Shown in pieces: positions 29,515 to 36,402 of a stretch of DNA of 36,402 nucleotides. Location of the stretch: the NCBI GenBank assembly GCA_028287085.1, contig JAQBQI010000500.1, positions 1-36,402 of the forward strand. The letters run 5' to 3'. The position numbers and the translations under genes are program-made. Source of the stretch: Myxococcaceae bacterium (GTDB lineage Bacteria; Myxococcota_A; Polyangia; Polyangiales; Ga0077539). Each line of letters starts with the position of its first letter. Position 1 is the first letter of the stretch. Under the pieces are notes generated by a model, which was given only the letters and a program-made list of their open reading frames with translations, had not been told where the DNA came from and made no database searches.

Positions 29515-30531
29515 AGCCACAACTCGTATCGCAACCGGCACTGCCCGACCTGCCAGAGTCTCGACCAGCACCGCTGGCTCGAAGCCCGCCGCGAGCGGAT
29601 CCTGCCGACGCGCTACTTCCACGTCGTCTTCACGCTGCCCGCGACGCTGCGGGCGATCGTCCGGTACAACCGCGAGGCGCTCTTCGCGATGCTCTTCCGG
29701 GCGGCGTCGCAGACGCTCCTGGCGCTAGCGCGCGACCCCCGGCGCCTCGGCGCGCTGCCCGCCATCACGATGGTGCTGCACACCTGGACGCGGGAGCTGC
29801 TCTTCCATCCCCACGTCCACGCCGTCGTGAGCGCGGGTGGTCTGTCGCCGGACGGCGCGCGCTGGGTGTCGACGAAGGGCGACTACCTCTTCCCGGTGAA
29901 GGTGCTGGCGAAGCTCTTCCGCGGGAAGCTGCGCGCGGCGCTGATCGAGGGCCTCGCCTCGGGCGCCGTGACGCTGCCGCCGAGCAGCGCGCCCGACGTA
30001 CTCGATCAGCTCTGCACGGCGCTCTACCGCACCGACTGGCTGGTCTACGCCAAGGCGCCCTTCGGCGGCGCCGAGCAGGTGTACGCGTACCTCGGTCGGT
30101 ACACCCACCGCGTCGGCATCTCGAACGCGCGACTCCGCTCGATGGACGAGCGCGGCGTGACCTTCGCCACGAAGGGCGGCGGTCAGTGCACGCTCTCGGG
30201 CGTCGAGTTTCTCCGGCGCTTCGTCGACCACGTGCTCCCCAAGGGCTTCACCCGCATCCGGCACTACGGGCTGCTCGCGCCCTGCCACGCGACGACCACG
30301 CTGGAGCGGGCGCGTGTGCTGCTCACGCCGAAGCCGACCACGCCGAAGCCGACGGCGACCGGCCCCGCGGCCACGGTGCCGAGCGTCGATGGCGGGCCGC
30401 CGACCTGGGTGGAGCGGCTGCTGGCGTTGACCGGCATCGACGCCGACCGGTGCGCGCGATGTGGCGCCGGACGCCTGGTACGACGGCCGCTCGACGCACG
30501 ACCGACGTCGTCCTCTTGGGACACCTCGTGA
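29515..30531 (+). CDS. IS91-family HUH transposase, 5'-truncated
   Basis: Rolling-circle type transposase. It begins abruptly inside the N-terminal zinc-binding part (SHNSYRNRHCPTCQSLDQHR), then YFHVVFTLPATLRAIVRYN, the HUH metal site in FHPHVHAVVSAGGLSPDG, and the tyrosine region YAYLGRYTHRVGISNARLRS. It ends with a C-terminal CARCGAG. The earlier Cys pair of the zinc motif lies in another frame (TNCGR), so a frameshift or junction near 29510 removed the true start; the first ATG in frame is 29689. A start codon with a ribosome site is missing, so it is likely inactive. It truncates the repeat-protein gene on its left. Confidence 0.85.
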   Translation, partial: SHNSYRNRHCPTCQSLDQHRWLEARRERILPTRYFHVVFTLPATLRAIVRYNREALFAMLFRAASQTLLALARDPRRLGALPAITMVLHTWTRELLFHPHVHAVVSAGGLSPDGARWVSTKGDYLFPVKVLAKLFRGKLRAALIEGLASGAVTLPPSSAPDVLDQLCTALYRTDWLVYAKAPFGGAEQVYAYLGRYTHRVGISNARLRSMDERGVTFATKGGGQCTLSGVEFLRRFVDHVLPKGFTRIRHYGLLAPCHATTTLERARVLLTPKPTTPKPTATGPAATVPSVDGGPPTWVERLLALTGIDADRCARCGAGRLVRRPLDARPTSSSWDTS

Positions 30532-31481
30532 CGGCGCACCGACGACCCACCGGGACACCCTCTGGCGCTCGCGTGCGAGGCGTCCGGTGCACGGCTGCGC
30601 GCGCCGCGCGCGACGCCGCGGCCCACAGACTCCGCGGCGGCTCTCGGGTCACACAACAGAGCCCTCCCGAGGTCGCGCCGACAGGTCGCGGTCGCTGGCA
30701 GCGCGGCCCACTGCACCGCCGTGGGTGCGCCGGTCGATCGATGGCCAGGCCTCTTCCCACATAGACGACTGACGGCGCCGCGGAGGCTCCGCGGCTTCGT
30801 TCATCCGCGCTTTGGCGAAGCGCCCGACGCCTCGTCGTCGGCCGTCACCCGCTCGCGGAGGCGCTTCGCCAAACCGCTATCTCTTACCCGCAACTCACGG
30901 TGTCACGGCGTCGTCGAGAGTTCCGGGTGTGGCCGCTGGAGAGCTCGCTGGCCACCGCTCGTAGCCGTGGACCTCCGGGACGCGACAGAAGGGCTCTCCG
31001 AAGGTCATCACCGCACAGAGCAGATCGCCCGCGCTCAGCAGGGACGAGACCGGTCGGAGGGGCGAACCCGCGGCGCCCGGGGGCGGAGGGAGCACGCGGG
31101 CCGTGGGTCGCGTCTCGGGGTGAGCGGCGCGAGTCGGCGGGGTGGGGGAAGATCGCACGAGGATGCCGCGAACCCGCATGTCGCCAGCACCGCGAAGGGG
31201 AGCCTGACCGCTGCGGCGATCCCCCGGGTCGCGCGCTGGCCGAGCGCCATCGGCCGGGCGATCGACCCAGCGCTCAGGGGACCCCGCGGCGGCGCTCGAT
31301 CCTCCACCACCGCCACGTTACGCCCCGGGCCGGATCGGCGTCGATCACCCCAGCGCGGCGCGGCGAGCGGCTCGACCAGGAGCCGGCGTGTCGAGAGCGA
31401 CGAGACTGGGCCCGTCGCCGCGACCTTGCGGAAGGGCCACATCGCGCGACGCTCTGGGTTGCGGACGGCGCACGCACACCC
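30532..31481. other. Long region with no supported gene
   Basis: About 950 GC-rich bases between the IS91 transposase and the Wzz-like gene. Open frames exist on both strands but are Arg/Pro/Ala-rich shadows without recognisable motifs. A short minus-strand stretch near 30900-31030 (AVMTFGEPFCRVPEVHGYER) looks protein-like and may be a relic. The right end of the IS91-type element should lie near the start of this region, but its terminal sequence could not be recognised. Confidence 0.4.
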
Positions 31482-32558
31482 TCACGGGGGAACGGAACAC
31501 GCGGACCGATTAAGGACGCGAATCGACTCGAGGTCGCTCGAGGTCGCGCGGTGGAGATCGGACTCGAGATCGAGTCTGCGGGTGAGGGCCTCCCGGTAAA
31601 GGGCGCGCGCAGCCGTAGCGTCGGCGGTAAGGCGGTCGTACTCGGCCTCGACCTCGACGAGGTTCGAGCGCGTGAGCGAGGGGCGCGTGCCCGGGGCCGA
31701 TGGACGGTCGCCCGCGGCGGCGTCCTCGCATTGGCTCTCCTCGAGCGCGACGCGCGCCTGCCGGAGGTCGCGCTCGAGCCAGTCGATGCGTTGTTCACGT
31801 TCGGCCGACGAGAGGCGCGGTGACAGCCGTACGTCGCGCAACGACCCGAGGACCTCCGCAAGCTGCCCGAGGCGCGCCTCGATGCGCCGGGTGCGGAGCG
31901 ACGCGAGGCGGACGTCCGCGCGATGGGGAGCGCAGCTCCGACAGTCGTGGGGGCGCAACTCTCCGACCATGGCCTCGTTGGCGAGAACGAACTCGTCGAG
32001 CGATTGCTGACGCGCGGCCAGTACCCCGTCGAGCGCCTCGATCCCCGCGTCGGCGGCCGCGAGCGCGGCGCGCGCCCGCCCGACCGCGGCGTCGCGCCGG
32101 GCGTGGACGAACAGCTCGATGAGCCCCTGCACCGCGCGCCGCGCGCCCTCGGCGTCGCTGTCGGTAAACCCGAGCCGAACCGTGTCGCCCTCGACCTTCC
32201 AGGCGAGGCCCTCGGAGAAGCGTGCGGCGAGCGCGGCGTCGGACTCGGTCTCGCGCAGTTGCGGGTACAGGCGCAGCCGGTCGATGAGCGCGATGACGTT
32301 GGCGCGGGTGCCGAACGCTTGCGCGGCCCGGCGCTCGATCGAGCTCGGTCCGCCGTCGGGAGGCCCCTGCGTCCGCACTTGGAAGCACGCCTCAGCGCGA
32401 CATTTGCGCGGCCGCATCCGCGCCGCCGCGATGCCGACGAGGAGCAAGACCGCGAAAAAGGCGCGGCCCCGCCATCCCCGACGCAGGCGGCGCACGAGGC
32501 CGCAGTCGACTTGTCTCGGGCCATGGAAGGGCAGCGACCCCGGCTCTCTCCCGGTCAT
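31482..32558 (-). CDS. Wzz/GumC-like polysaccharide chain-length protein, probably lacking its C-terminal membrane segment
   Basis: A 358-residue protein. A membrane segment at about 32-47 (AFFAVLLLVGIAAARM) is followed by a Wzz-type periplasmic start (RAEACFQVRTQGPP, then ANVIALIDRLRLYPQL, ALAARFSEGLAWKVEGD and TVRLGFTDSDAEGARRAVQG). Long coiled-coil helices follow at 130-330. Normal chain-length proteins end with a Pro-rich stretch and a second membrane helix; here the frame stops after SIRVLNRSACSVPP with no such helix, so the 3' end seems truncated or frameshifted. ATG start at 32558. The partner tyrosine kinase or polymerase is not in the window. Confidence 0.6.
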   Translation of the reverse strand: MTGREPGSLPFHGPRQVDCGLVRRLRRGWRGRAFFAVLLLVGIAAARMRPRKCRAEACFQVRTQGPPDGGPSSIERRAAQAFGTRANVIALIDRLRLYPQLRETESDAALAARFSEGLAWKVEGDTVRLGFTDSDAEGARRAVQGLIELFVHARRDAAVGRARAALAAADAGIEALDGVLAARQQSLDEFVLANEAMVGELRPHDCRSCAPHRADVRLASLRTRRIEARLGQLAEVLGSLRDVRLSPRLSSAEREQRIDWLERDLRQARVALEESQCEDAAAGDRPSAPGTRPSLTRSNLVEVEAEYDRLTADATAARALYREALTRRLDLESDLHRATSSDLESIRVLNRSACSVPP

Positions 32559-32912
32559 GGGACGGACTCTCCAGCGCGCCGATCCGATCCGGTAGACCCC
32601 CCGAGCTGGCCTGCGCGGGGAGACAGGTGAGCGGCGCGCCGGCGCGGCTCACCGGCGCGGGGCACCCGACGGGCGTCGCGGGGCCGACGGCAGGCGATGG
32701 GAGAAGCGGGTCGGTCGATGGCCCGACACGCCCTGGCCAGCGCGGCCTGCCGGGGTGGCGGTGTGGGGCTCGGCACGCCGACGGAGGCGAGCGCGAGGAC
32801 GACCGAGGTGAGGCTGCGGGGGCGCGACGACGGCGGGAGCCGAGAGGCAAAACGAGGGCCTCCGCGCGTGACGGTCGCTGTGACCCCGGGCGCGCTTGCT
32901 CTCCGCGGGGCC
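32559..32912. other. Intergenic region without a supported gene
   Basis: About 350 very GC-rich bases between two minus-strand genes. Only Arg/Pro-rich shadow frames are open. No hairpin or promoter pair stood out. Confidence 0.3.
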
Positions 32913-34124
32913 TCACCGGAGCAGCACGAACGCCCACGTCACCCCCAGCGGCGCGGTCGCGAGCAGGAGCACGATGAGCGCGTTCGCGCCGCGGGCTGCG
33001 GGCTCGCGACGACGGGAGGGCGCCAGCCACGCGAGCGCGGCCACCGCGGCGAGCACCGCCGCTTGGAGCGCCCCACGCTGAACGACGCGCACGGTATCGA
33101 GGCTCGGGTCGGACCGGACCGCGCGCCCGCTGAAGCGGTGCAAGACGGTCCGATGCACCAGCTGGATGATCGGCTGGGAGTGGGCGCTTCGCTCTCCGAG
33201 GACCATCGGACGGTGCTGCGAGTCGCTCCCGTCGCAGACCACGAACCAGCGAGCCCGCGCGGGGTCGTCGTAGAGGCTCACCCGCAGCCCCGCATCGGCG
33301 TAGCTGAGACAGCGCAGGAGCACGGCGCCCGCCGCCGGCAGACCGGGGCCCGTGATGGGGAGCGGTGCTCCGAGGGTGGCCCGCGTGACCGGCCCGAGGG
33401 TGAAGGGCCCGAGCGCGTGCGCGCGGCGAAGGTCCGTCGGGGGGTCGCTCAGCCGCACCGACGAGGCCAGGGGCAACCGGGCGATCTCCTCGGCGGCGGC
33501 GTTCTCCGCATCGTCGCCCGCCATCCAGTCGGCCTCGTCGGCGATCGGCTCGACCAGGAGTTCGAGCGCCCCCGTCGTGGTCATCCCCGAGCGCGGCGGC
33601 CGCACGAGCGCGCCAGCGACCATCACCGCCGTTAGGACGACGAAGCTCCACGCGGCCACCCGGGGCCAGCGGCCGCGCGGCGCCCGCGTCGCGAGAAACA
33701 GCGCCACGCTCATGACCCCACCGACGCCGGAGAGGAGTCCCGACGGCCCCGCCGCGGCGCCGCTCGTGCCCTCGAGCCGCAGGCGATGGTGGAGTGCGGC
33801 CCACGCGACCGCGTAGATCCACGGCATGGCGGCCACGACGACCGGCAGCGCCGCCGCGGCGGCCCGCCCGGAGCCGCCCGCCGCGGGCGCGCGACCGACG
33901 GACCCGAGACCGACGAGCACCAGGAGAGCGAGGCCAGCCGACCAGGCGACGGTGGCTGGAAGGAGCCCCGTGGCGAGTCCCGCGTGGGCGGCGCCGACGA
34001 GAGCGACAAGCGCACCACGAGCCGGCGCCAAAGGTGGTTGCCCCTCGAGGGGCTCGTTCGGTCCATGGCCGCTGACGTGGTGTGGGGGCGGCGGAGGCTG
34101 CAAGGTCGGTCCTCCATTCGACAC
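32913..34124 (-). CDS. Multi-pass membrane protein of unknown function
   Basis: The frame has about seven hydrophobic segments: five in the first half (for example LVALVGAAHAGLATGLLPAT, ALPVVVAAMPWIYAVAWAAL, AAWSFVVLTAVMVAGALV) and two at the C-terminus (AAVLAAVAALAWLAP and ALIVLLLATAPLGVTWAFVL). Between them is a soluble loop of about 180 residues with AGLRVSLYDDPARARWFVVC and DGSDSQHRPMVLGE. The GTG at 34124 is taken as the start; the frame stays open to 34340 but that part is Arg/Pro-rich and unlike a protein start. No family is recognised. No ribosome site decides the start. Confidence 0.6.
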   Translation of the reverse strand: MSNGGPTLQPPPPPHHVSGHGPNEPLEGQPPLAPARGALVALVGAAHAGLATGLLPATVAWSAGLALLVLVGLGSVGRAPAAGGSGRAAAAALPVVVAAMPWIYAVAWAALHHRLRLEGTSGAAAGPSGLLSGVGGVMSVALFLATRAPRGRWPRVAAWSFVVLTAVMVAGALVRPPRSGMTTTGALELLVEPIADEADWMAGDDAENAAAEEIARLPLASSVRLSDPPTDLRRAHALGPFTLGPVTRATLGAPLPITGPGLPAAGAVLLRCLSYADAGLRVSLYDDPARARWFVVCDGSDSQHRPMVLGERSAHSQPIIQLVHRTVLHRFSGRAVRSDPSLDTVRVVQRGALQAAVLAAVAALAWLAPSRRREPAARGANALIVLLLATAPLGVTWAFVLLR

Positions 34125-34347
34125 GACAAGGCGCTCGGCTGCAACGACACCTCGTTCGCGGCTCAGTTGCGTCCGCACGGCACGCGGTGCGCTGGGCGCG
34201 GACAGCCTAGTCGGAGCCTTGTCACGTGAGGAAGGTCGGAAGTCCGTCGGCCGTCCCACACGCGGCGACGCGACCGGGGGCGGGCGCCGCGACGGCCGCC
34301 ATCCCCGGCGGGTTGCGAGCCCCCCACCCGTCGACGACACTCGTCCG

Positions 34348-34671
34348 ATGCTCCCGAAGGTGGGTCCCGTCCCGCGATCGCGTCCGGTGGAGATCTTCGT
34401 CTATCGGTACACGGAGAAGGTCGGCCGCGGCCGGCGGCGGAAGCTGCTCCGAAATTTCACCGCCGCGAGCGACATTCCCGAGGTGTTGTTCACGTTGGCG
34501 TTTGGACGCTACCGGCTGGAGTGGCGCGACCACGACCGATGGGTCTGCCACCACGACCGATGGGTCTGCCACGTCGAGGTGTGGGTGTTCGACGCGGAGG
34601 GTGCGCGACGCTCGTCGCCGAAAGGCCGCCGGGCGAAGGCGCGTAGGGTGCCCCCGCCCACCGCCCCATGA
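34348..34671 (+). CDS. Small basic protein with an internal seven-residue duplication
   Basis: A 107-residue protein from the ATG at 34348. The core RPVEIFVYRYTEKVGRGRRR, KLLRNFTAASDIPEVLFTLA and FGRYRLEWRD is followed by a duplicated HDRWVCH unit and VEVWVFDAEG, then a basic tail. It looks like a small alpha/beta protein; I know no name for it. The duplicated 21-bp unit (34529-34570) keeps the frame. It is divergent from the membrane-protein gene, with a spacer of about 220 bases. Confidence 0.6.
   Translation: MLPKVGPVPRSRPVEIFVYRYTEKVGRGRRRKLLRNFTAASDIPEVLFTLAFGRYRLEWRDHDRWVCHHDRWVCHVEVWVFDAEGARRSSPKGRRAKARRVPPPTAP
34529..34570 (+). repeat. In-frame 21-bp tandem duplication
   Basis: ACCACGACCGATGGGTCTGC plus one C occurs twice in direct succession (34529-34549 and 34550-34570), inside the coding sequence and in phase. 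The two copies are identical, so the event is recent. Confidence 0.95.
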
Positions 34672-34762
34672 ACGGCCCGAGGGCTGCCGGGTCAGGCGAG
34701 CCGAGCAAGGTTGTGACCGCGCTCCTCGGGGTGGGTGCAGGGGCACCCGCAGGCGCACGGCG

Positions 34763-34890
34763 TCACCGCCCCGGCTCGGCCTCGCGCTGACACATCGGGA
34801 CGCAGGAGTAGCCGTTCTGATGGCAGGGGTACGTCGCGTGGTTCGCCCCACAGTTCGCACGATACGCGCCGCCAGGCGCTGCTCGACGTC
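34763..34890 (-). pseudogene. Possible C-terminal fragment of a cysteine-rich protein
   Basis: One minus-strand frame reads AYRANCGANHATYPCHQNGY then SCVPMCQREAEPGR and a stop. The Cys spacing resembles the disulfide-rich exported proteins elsewhere in the window. There is no start codon or upstream part, so at most it is a relic. Confidence 0.3.
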
Positions 34891-34892
34891 AA

Positions 34893-35147
34893 CTACCTCT
34901 CCCCATCGTAGGGGCGGTAGTTCGGGAACTCCACCGCGGCCCGCTGCCCGGTCGCAGGGTCGAAGGCGCCTACCGAGAACGTGGTTCGGAGGATCGCGCT
35001 GGAGTCGAGCCCGTTGGAGCCCGAGCCCATGTCCGTGCTTGAGCCGGTGCGGTTGACCCTGAAGGGCACGTAGACCTGTGCGAGCTTGCGGTAGCCCTCG
35101 ACCGTGGCCTTCCTCACCGCGACGACGAACCCATCGACGTCCGACAT
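34893..35147 (-). CDS. Hypothetical 84-residue protein
   Basis: Starts ATG at 35147 (MSDVDGFVVAVRKATVEGYR) and continues KLAQVYVPFRVNRTGSST, SSAILRTTFSVGAFDPATGQ and AVEFPNYRPYDGER. The mix of an N-terminal helix and short beta strands looks natural and codon use is host-like. No family is recognised. It lies 60 bases downstream of the TPR-protein gene on the same strand, so it may be the last gene of that unit. Confidence 0.55.
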   Translation of the reverse strand: MSDVDGFVVAVRKATVEGYRKLAQVYVPFRVNRTGSSTDMGSGSNGLDSSAILRTTFSVGAFDPATGQRAAVEFPNYRPYDGER

Positions 35148-35207
35148 GGCGAGTGTTCTTTCACTACCCGCTGGCGGGATTCCGGGTGGGACAGCGGAGC
35201 GTCGCCG

Positions 35208-36402
35208 TCAACGGGTGGTGGGCAAAGCATCCGACCGCCGCCCGCGGCACAGCGCCGCCTTGCAGCGGATCTCCGGCGCGAGCGCGGGCTCAGCGTCATC
35301 ACGCAGGGCTTCGAGGTACGCGGCATCGCAGGCGTCGCCGGCTTCGAAGAGCGCCTCGGCCTGGTACAGCGACCGCAGCTCGGGGCGCCCGGGGAAGACA
35401 GACCGCGACCAGTTCGGGACAAGCGAGCGCCACGCTGTCCCGACGAGCGCGTAGAGCCGCGCCGCGTCGCGCAGTTGCTCCCGGTCGGGGGGCGTCGCTC
35501 GCAGCGCCTCCCGGTGCCACCGCGCCGCGGCGACGTAGATCGGGTGCCAGAGCGAGGAGAAGCTCCCGCGCTCGGACGTCGTGCGGAGCAGCCGGTCGTA
35601 CGCCGCGATGGCCTCCCGGCGCGAGGACAATTCGCCGAGCAGCAGCGCTTCGTCGAGCGCCCACTCCGCGTTCTCGGGGTCGACCCGGCGCAGGTGTCGG
35701 AAGCCCGCGAGCGCCCAGTCGATTCGGCCCGCTGCGGCGAGTGCGACCAGCACGTCCGCGAAGACGCGGTACTGCTCCCACGAGCGGACGGCCGCGCCGA
35801 TGCGCGTCGCGGTCTCCTCGGGCGACCACGTTCCGCGCGCGAGCAGCAGCCGCGCGTTGGCGAGAGCGTAGCCACGCTCGTTCTCCCCGAGCTGCGCGGC
35901 GGCCATCGACGCTTCGAAGTGCGCGACGGCACCGAGGTGATCTCCGGCCTCCAGGCGCAGCAACCCCAGGCGGTGGTTCGCCTGGCCGACGAGTTGCGGG
36001 TCGTCCGTGGCGGAGAGCGCCCGCGCGAACCAGCGCGCGGCCTCCGCGGAGAGGCCTCGCTCGTCGAGGTGATGCGCGACGTTGTAGAGGGCCCACGGGT
36101 TGTGGCAGCGCACCGCCAGTCCCTCCCCCGCGGCGAAGTCCTCGTCCGCCAGGAGCAACCCGACGAGAACGGAGCATCCATACGACTCGTTCGGCGAGCC
36201 CGGGTGCTCGCGCAAGAGCGTCTCCAGCGCGACGCGCGCGTATCCGCAGGACGTCGTGATCGTCTCGCGCAACGGCGACGACGGCGCGCCGGGCAGCAGC
36301 CAGCCCATCGAGCGCCAGAGCTCGCGCGCGCAACCGAAGCCGTTCGCGGGTGGGTCGTCGTCGATCGACTCCGCGCGGTCGTTCGCGATCGAGATGGCTT
36401 CG
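35208..36402 (-). CDS. TPR-repeat protein, 5'-truncated by window edge
   Basis: The frame is open through the right edge; the ATG at 36308 is probably internal because the codons before it (ANGFGCARELWRS) read naturally. Helical pairs of about 34 residues repeat along the protein: ALYNVAHHLDERGLSAEAAR, WFARALSATDD, QANHRLGLLRLEAGDHLGAV, AHFEASMAAAQLGEN, WALAGFRHLRRVDPENAEWA and LDEALLLGELSSRREAIAAY fit the TPR consensus of small residues and aromatic positions. The C-terminus is less regular. TPR proteins act as scaffolds; the partner cannot be told. No membrane segment is seen in the visible part. Confidence 0.7.
   Translation of the reverse strand, partial: EAISIANDRAESIDDDPPANGFGCARELWRSMGWLLPGAPSSPLRETITTSCGYARVALETLLREHPGSPNESYGCSVLVGLLLADEDFAAGEGLAVRCHNPWALYNVAHHLDERGLSAEAARWFARALSATDDPQLVGQANHRLGLLRLEAGDHLGAVAHFEASMAAAQLGENERGYALANARLLLARGTWSPEETATRIGAAVRSWEQYRVFADVLVALAAAGRIDWALAGFRHLRRVDPENAEWALDEALLLGELSSRREAIAAYDRLLRTTSERGSFSSLWHPIYVAAARWHREALRATPPDREQLRDAARLYALVGTAWRSLVPNWSRSVFPGRPELRSLYQAEALFEAGDACDAAYLEALRDDAEPALAPEIRCKAALCRGRRSDALPTTR

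Noticed and set aside
27834-30764. 976-codon open frame on the plus strand
   Set aside because: It is antisense to the DUF3160 gene and out of frame with the IS91 transposase; composition is a typical high-GC shadow.
32392-33822. 476-codon open frame on the minus strand
   Set aside because: Arg/Pro-rich and overlapping the membrane protein and Wzz-like genes in another frame; no motifs.
1-36402. CRISPR array or rRNA genes
   Set aside because: No regularly spaced repeats of CRISPR type and no rRNA-like conserved segments were seen; the only repeat arrays are the 15-bp and 21-bp coding repeats.

Overview
The window looks like a high-GC, myxobacteria-type (Myxococcota) chromosome carrying a lower-GC integrative element and a large, partly decayed accessory region. 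The host assignment is inference. It rests on GC-rich codon use, a DUF3160 lipoprotein, cysteine-rich secreted proteins, and FGE/MoxR and contractile-injection genes.

Layout. (1) 1-813: flanking DNA with the end of a pRiA4b ORF-3-like gene. (2) 814-11476: an integrative element of about 10.6 kb, bounded by identical 44-bp copies of the 3' half of a tRNA-Phe gene. It carries a tyrosine integrase whose frame runs through the attachment core, a small ribbon-helix-helix-like partner, a PrimPol-type replication primase, a lipoprotein with a small membrane protein, an XRE regulator, a 617-residue protein with a HEPN-type R-x4-H motif (the best candidate for an undescribed defence gene), a serine recombinase and a second ribbon-helix-helix-like protein. 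(3) 11477-16553: an accessory patchwork with a short DUF5996 protein, a PD-(D/E)XK-like nuclease, a dead transposase, a winged-helix/HEPN-like protein and frameshifted relics of contractile-injection (tube and baseplate) genes. (4) 16646-23441: a tightly coupled minus-strand operon of calcineurin-like metallophosphoesterase, MoxR-type AAA+ ATPase and an FGE-fold fusion, followed by a second FGE-fold protein. The fusion has an IF2_N-like domain inside its FGE fold. This resembles NTP-dependent conflict systems. (5) 23513-23696: a 184-bp MITE-like element with perfect 33-bp terminal inverted repeats. (6) 23699-29455: a transposase tail, secreted and lipoprotein genes, a frameshifted DUF362 gene, the DUF3160 lipoprotein and a Tyr/Gly-repeat gene cut by an IS91-type transposase. 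(7) 29515-36402: the IS91 transposase, a Wzz-like chain-length protein, a multi-pass membrane protein, small unknown genes and a TPR protein that runs off the right edge.

How it fits together. The element in (2) has its own integration, replication and regulatory genes plus cargo. The two 3' tRNA fragments, with no intact tRNA-Phe beside either, suggest serial insertion at one tRNA locus. Regions 3-5 look like an older, eroding island holding one apparently intact multigene system (region 4).
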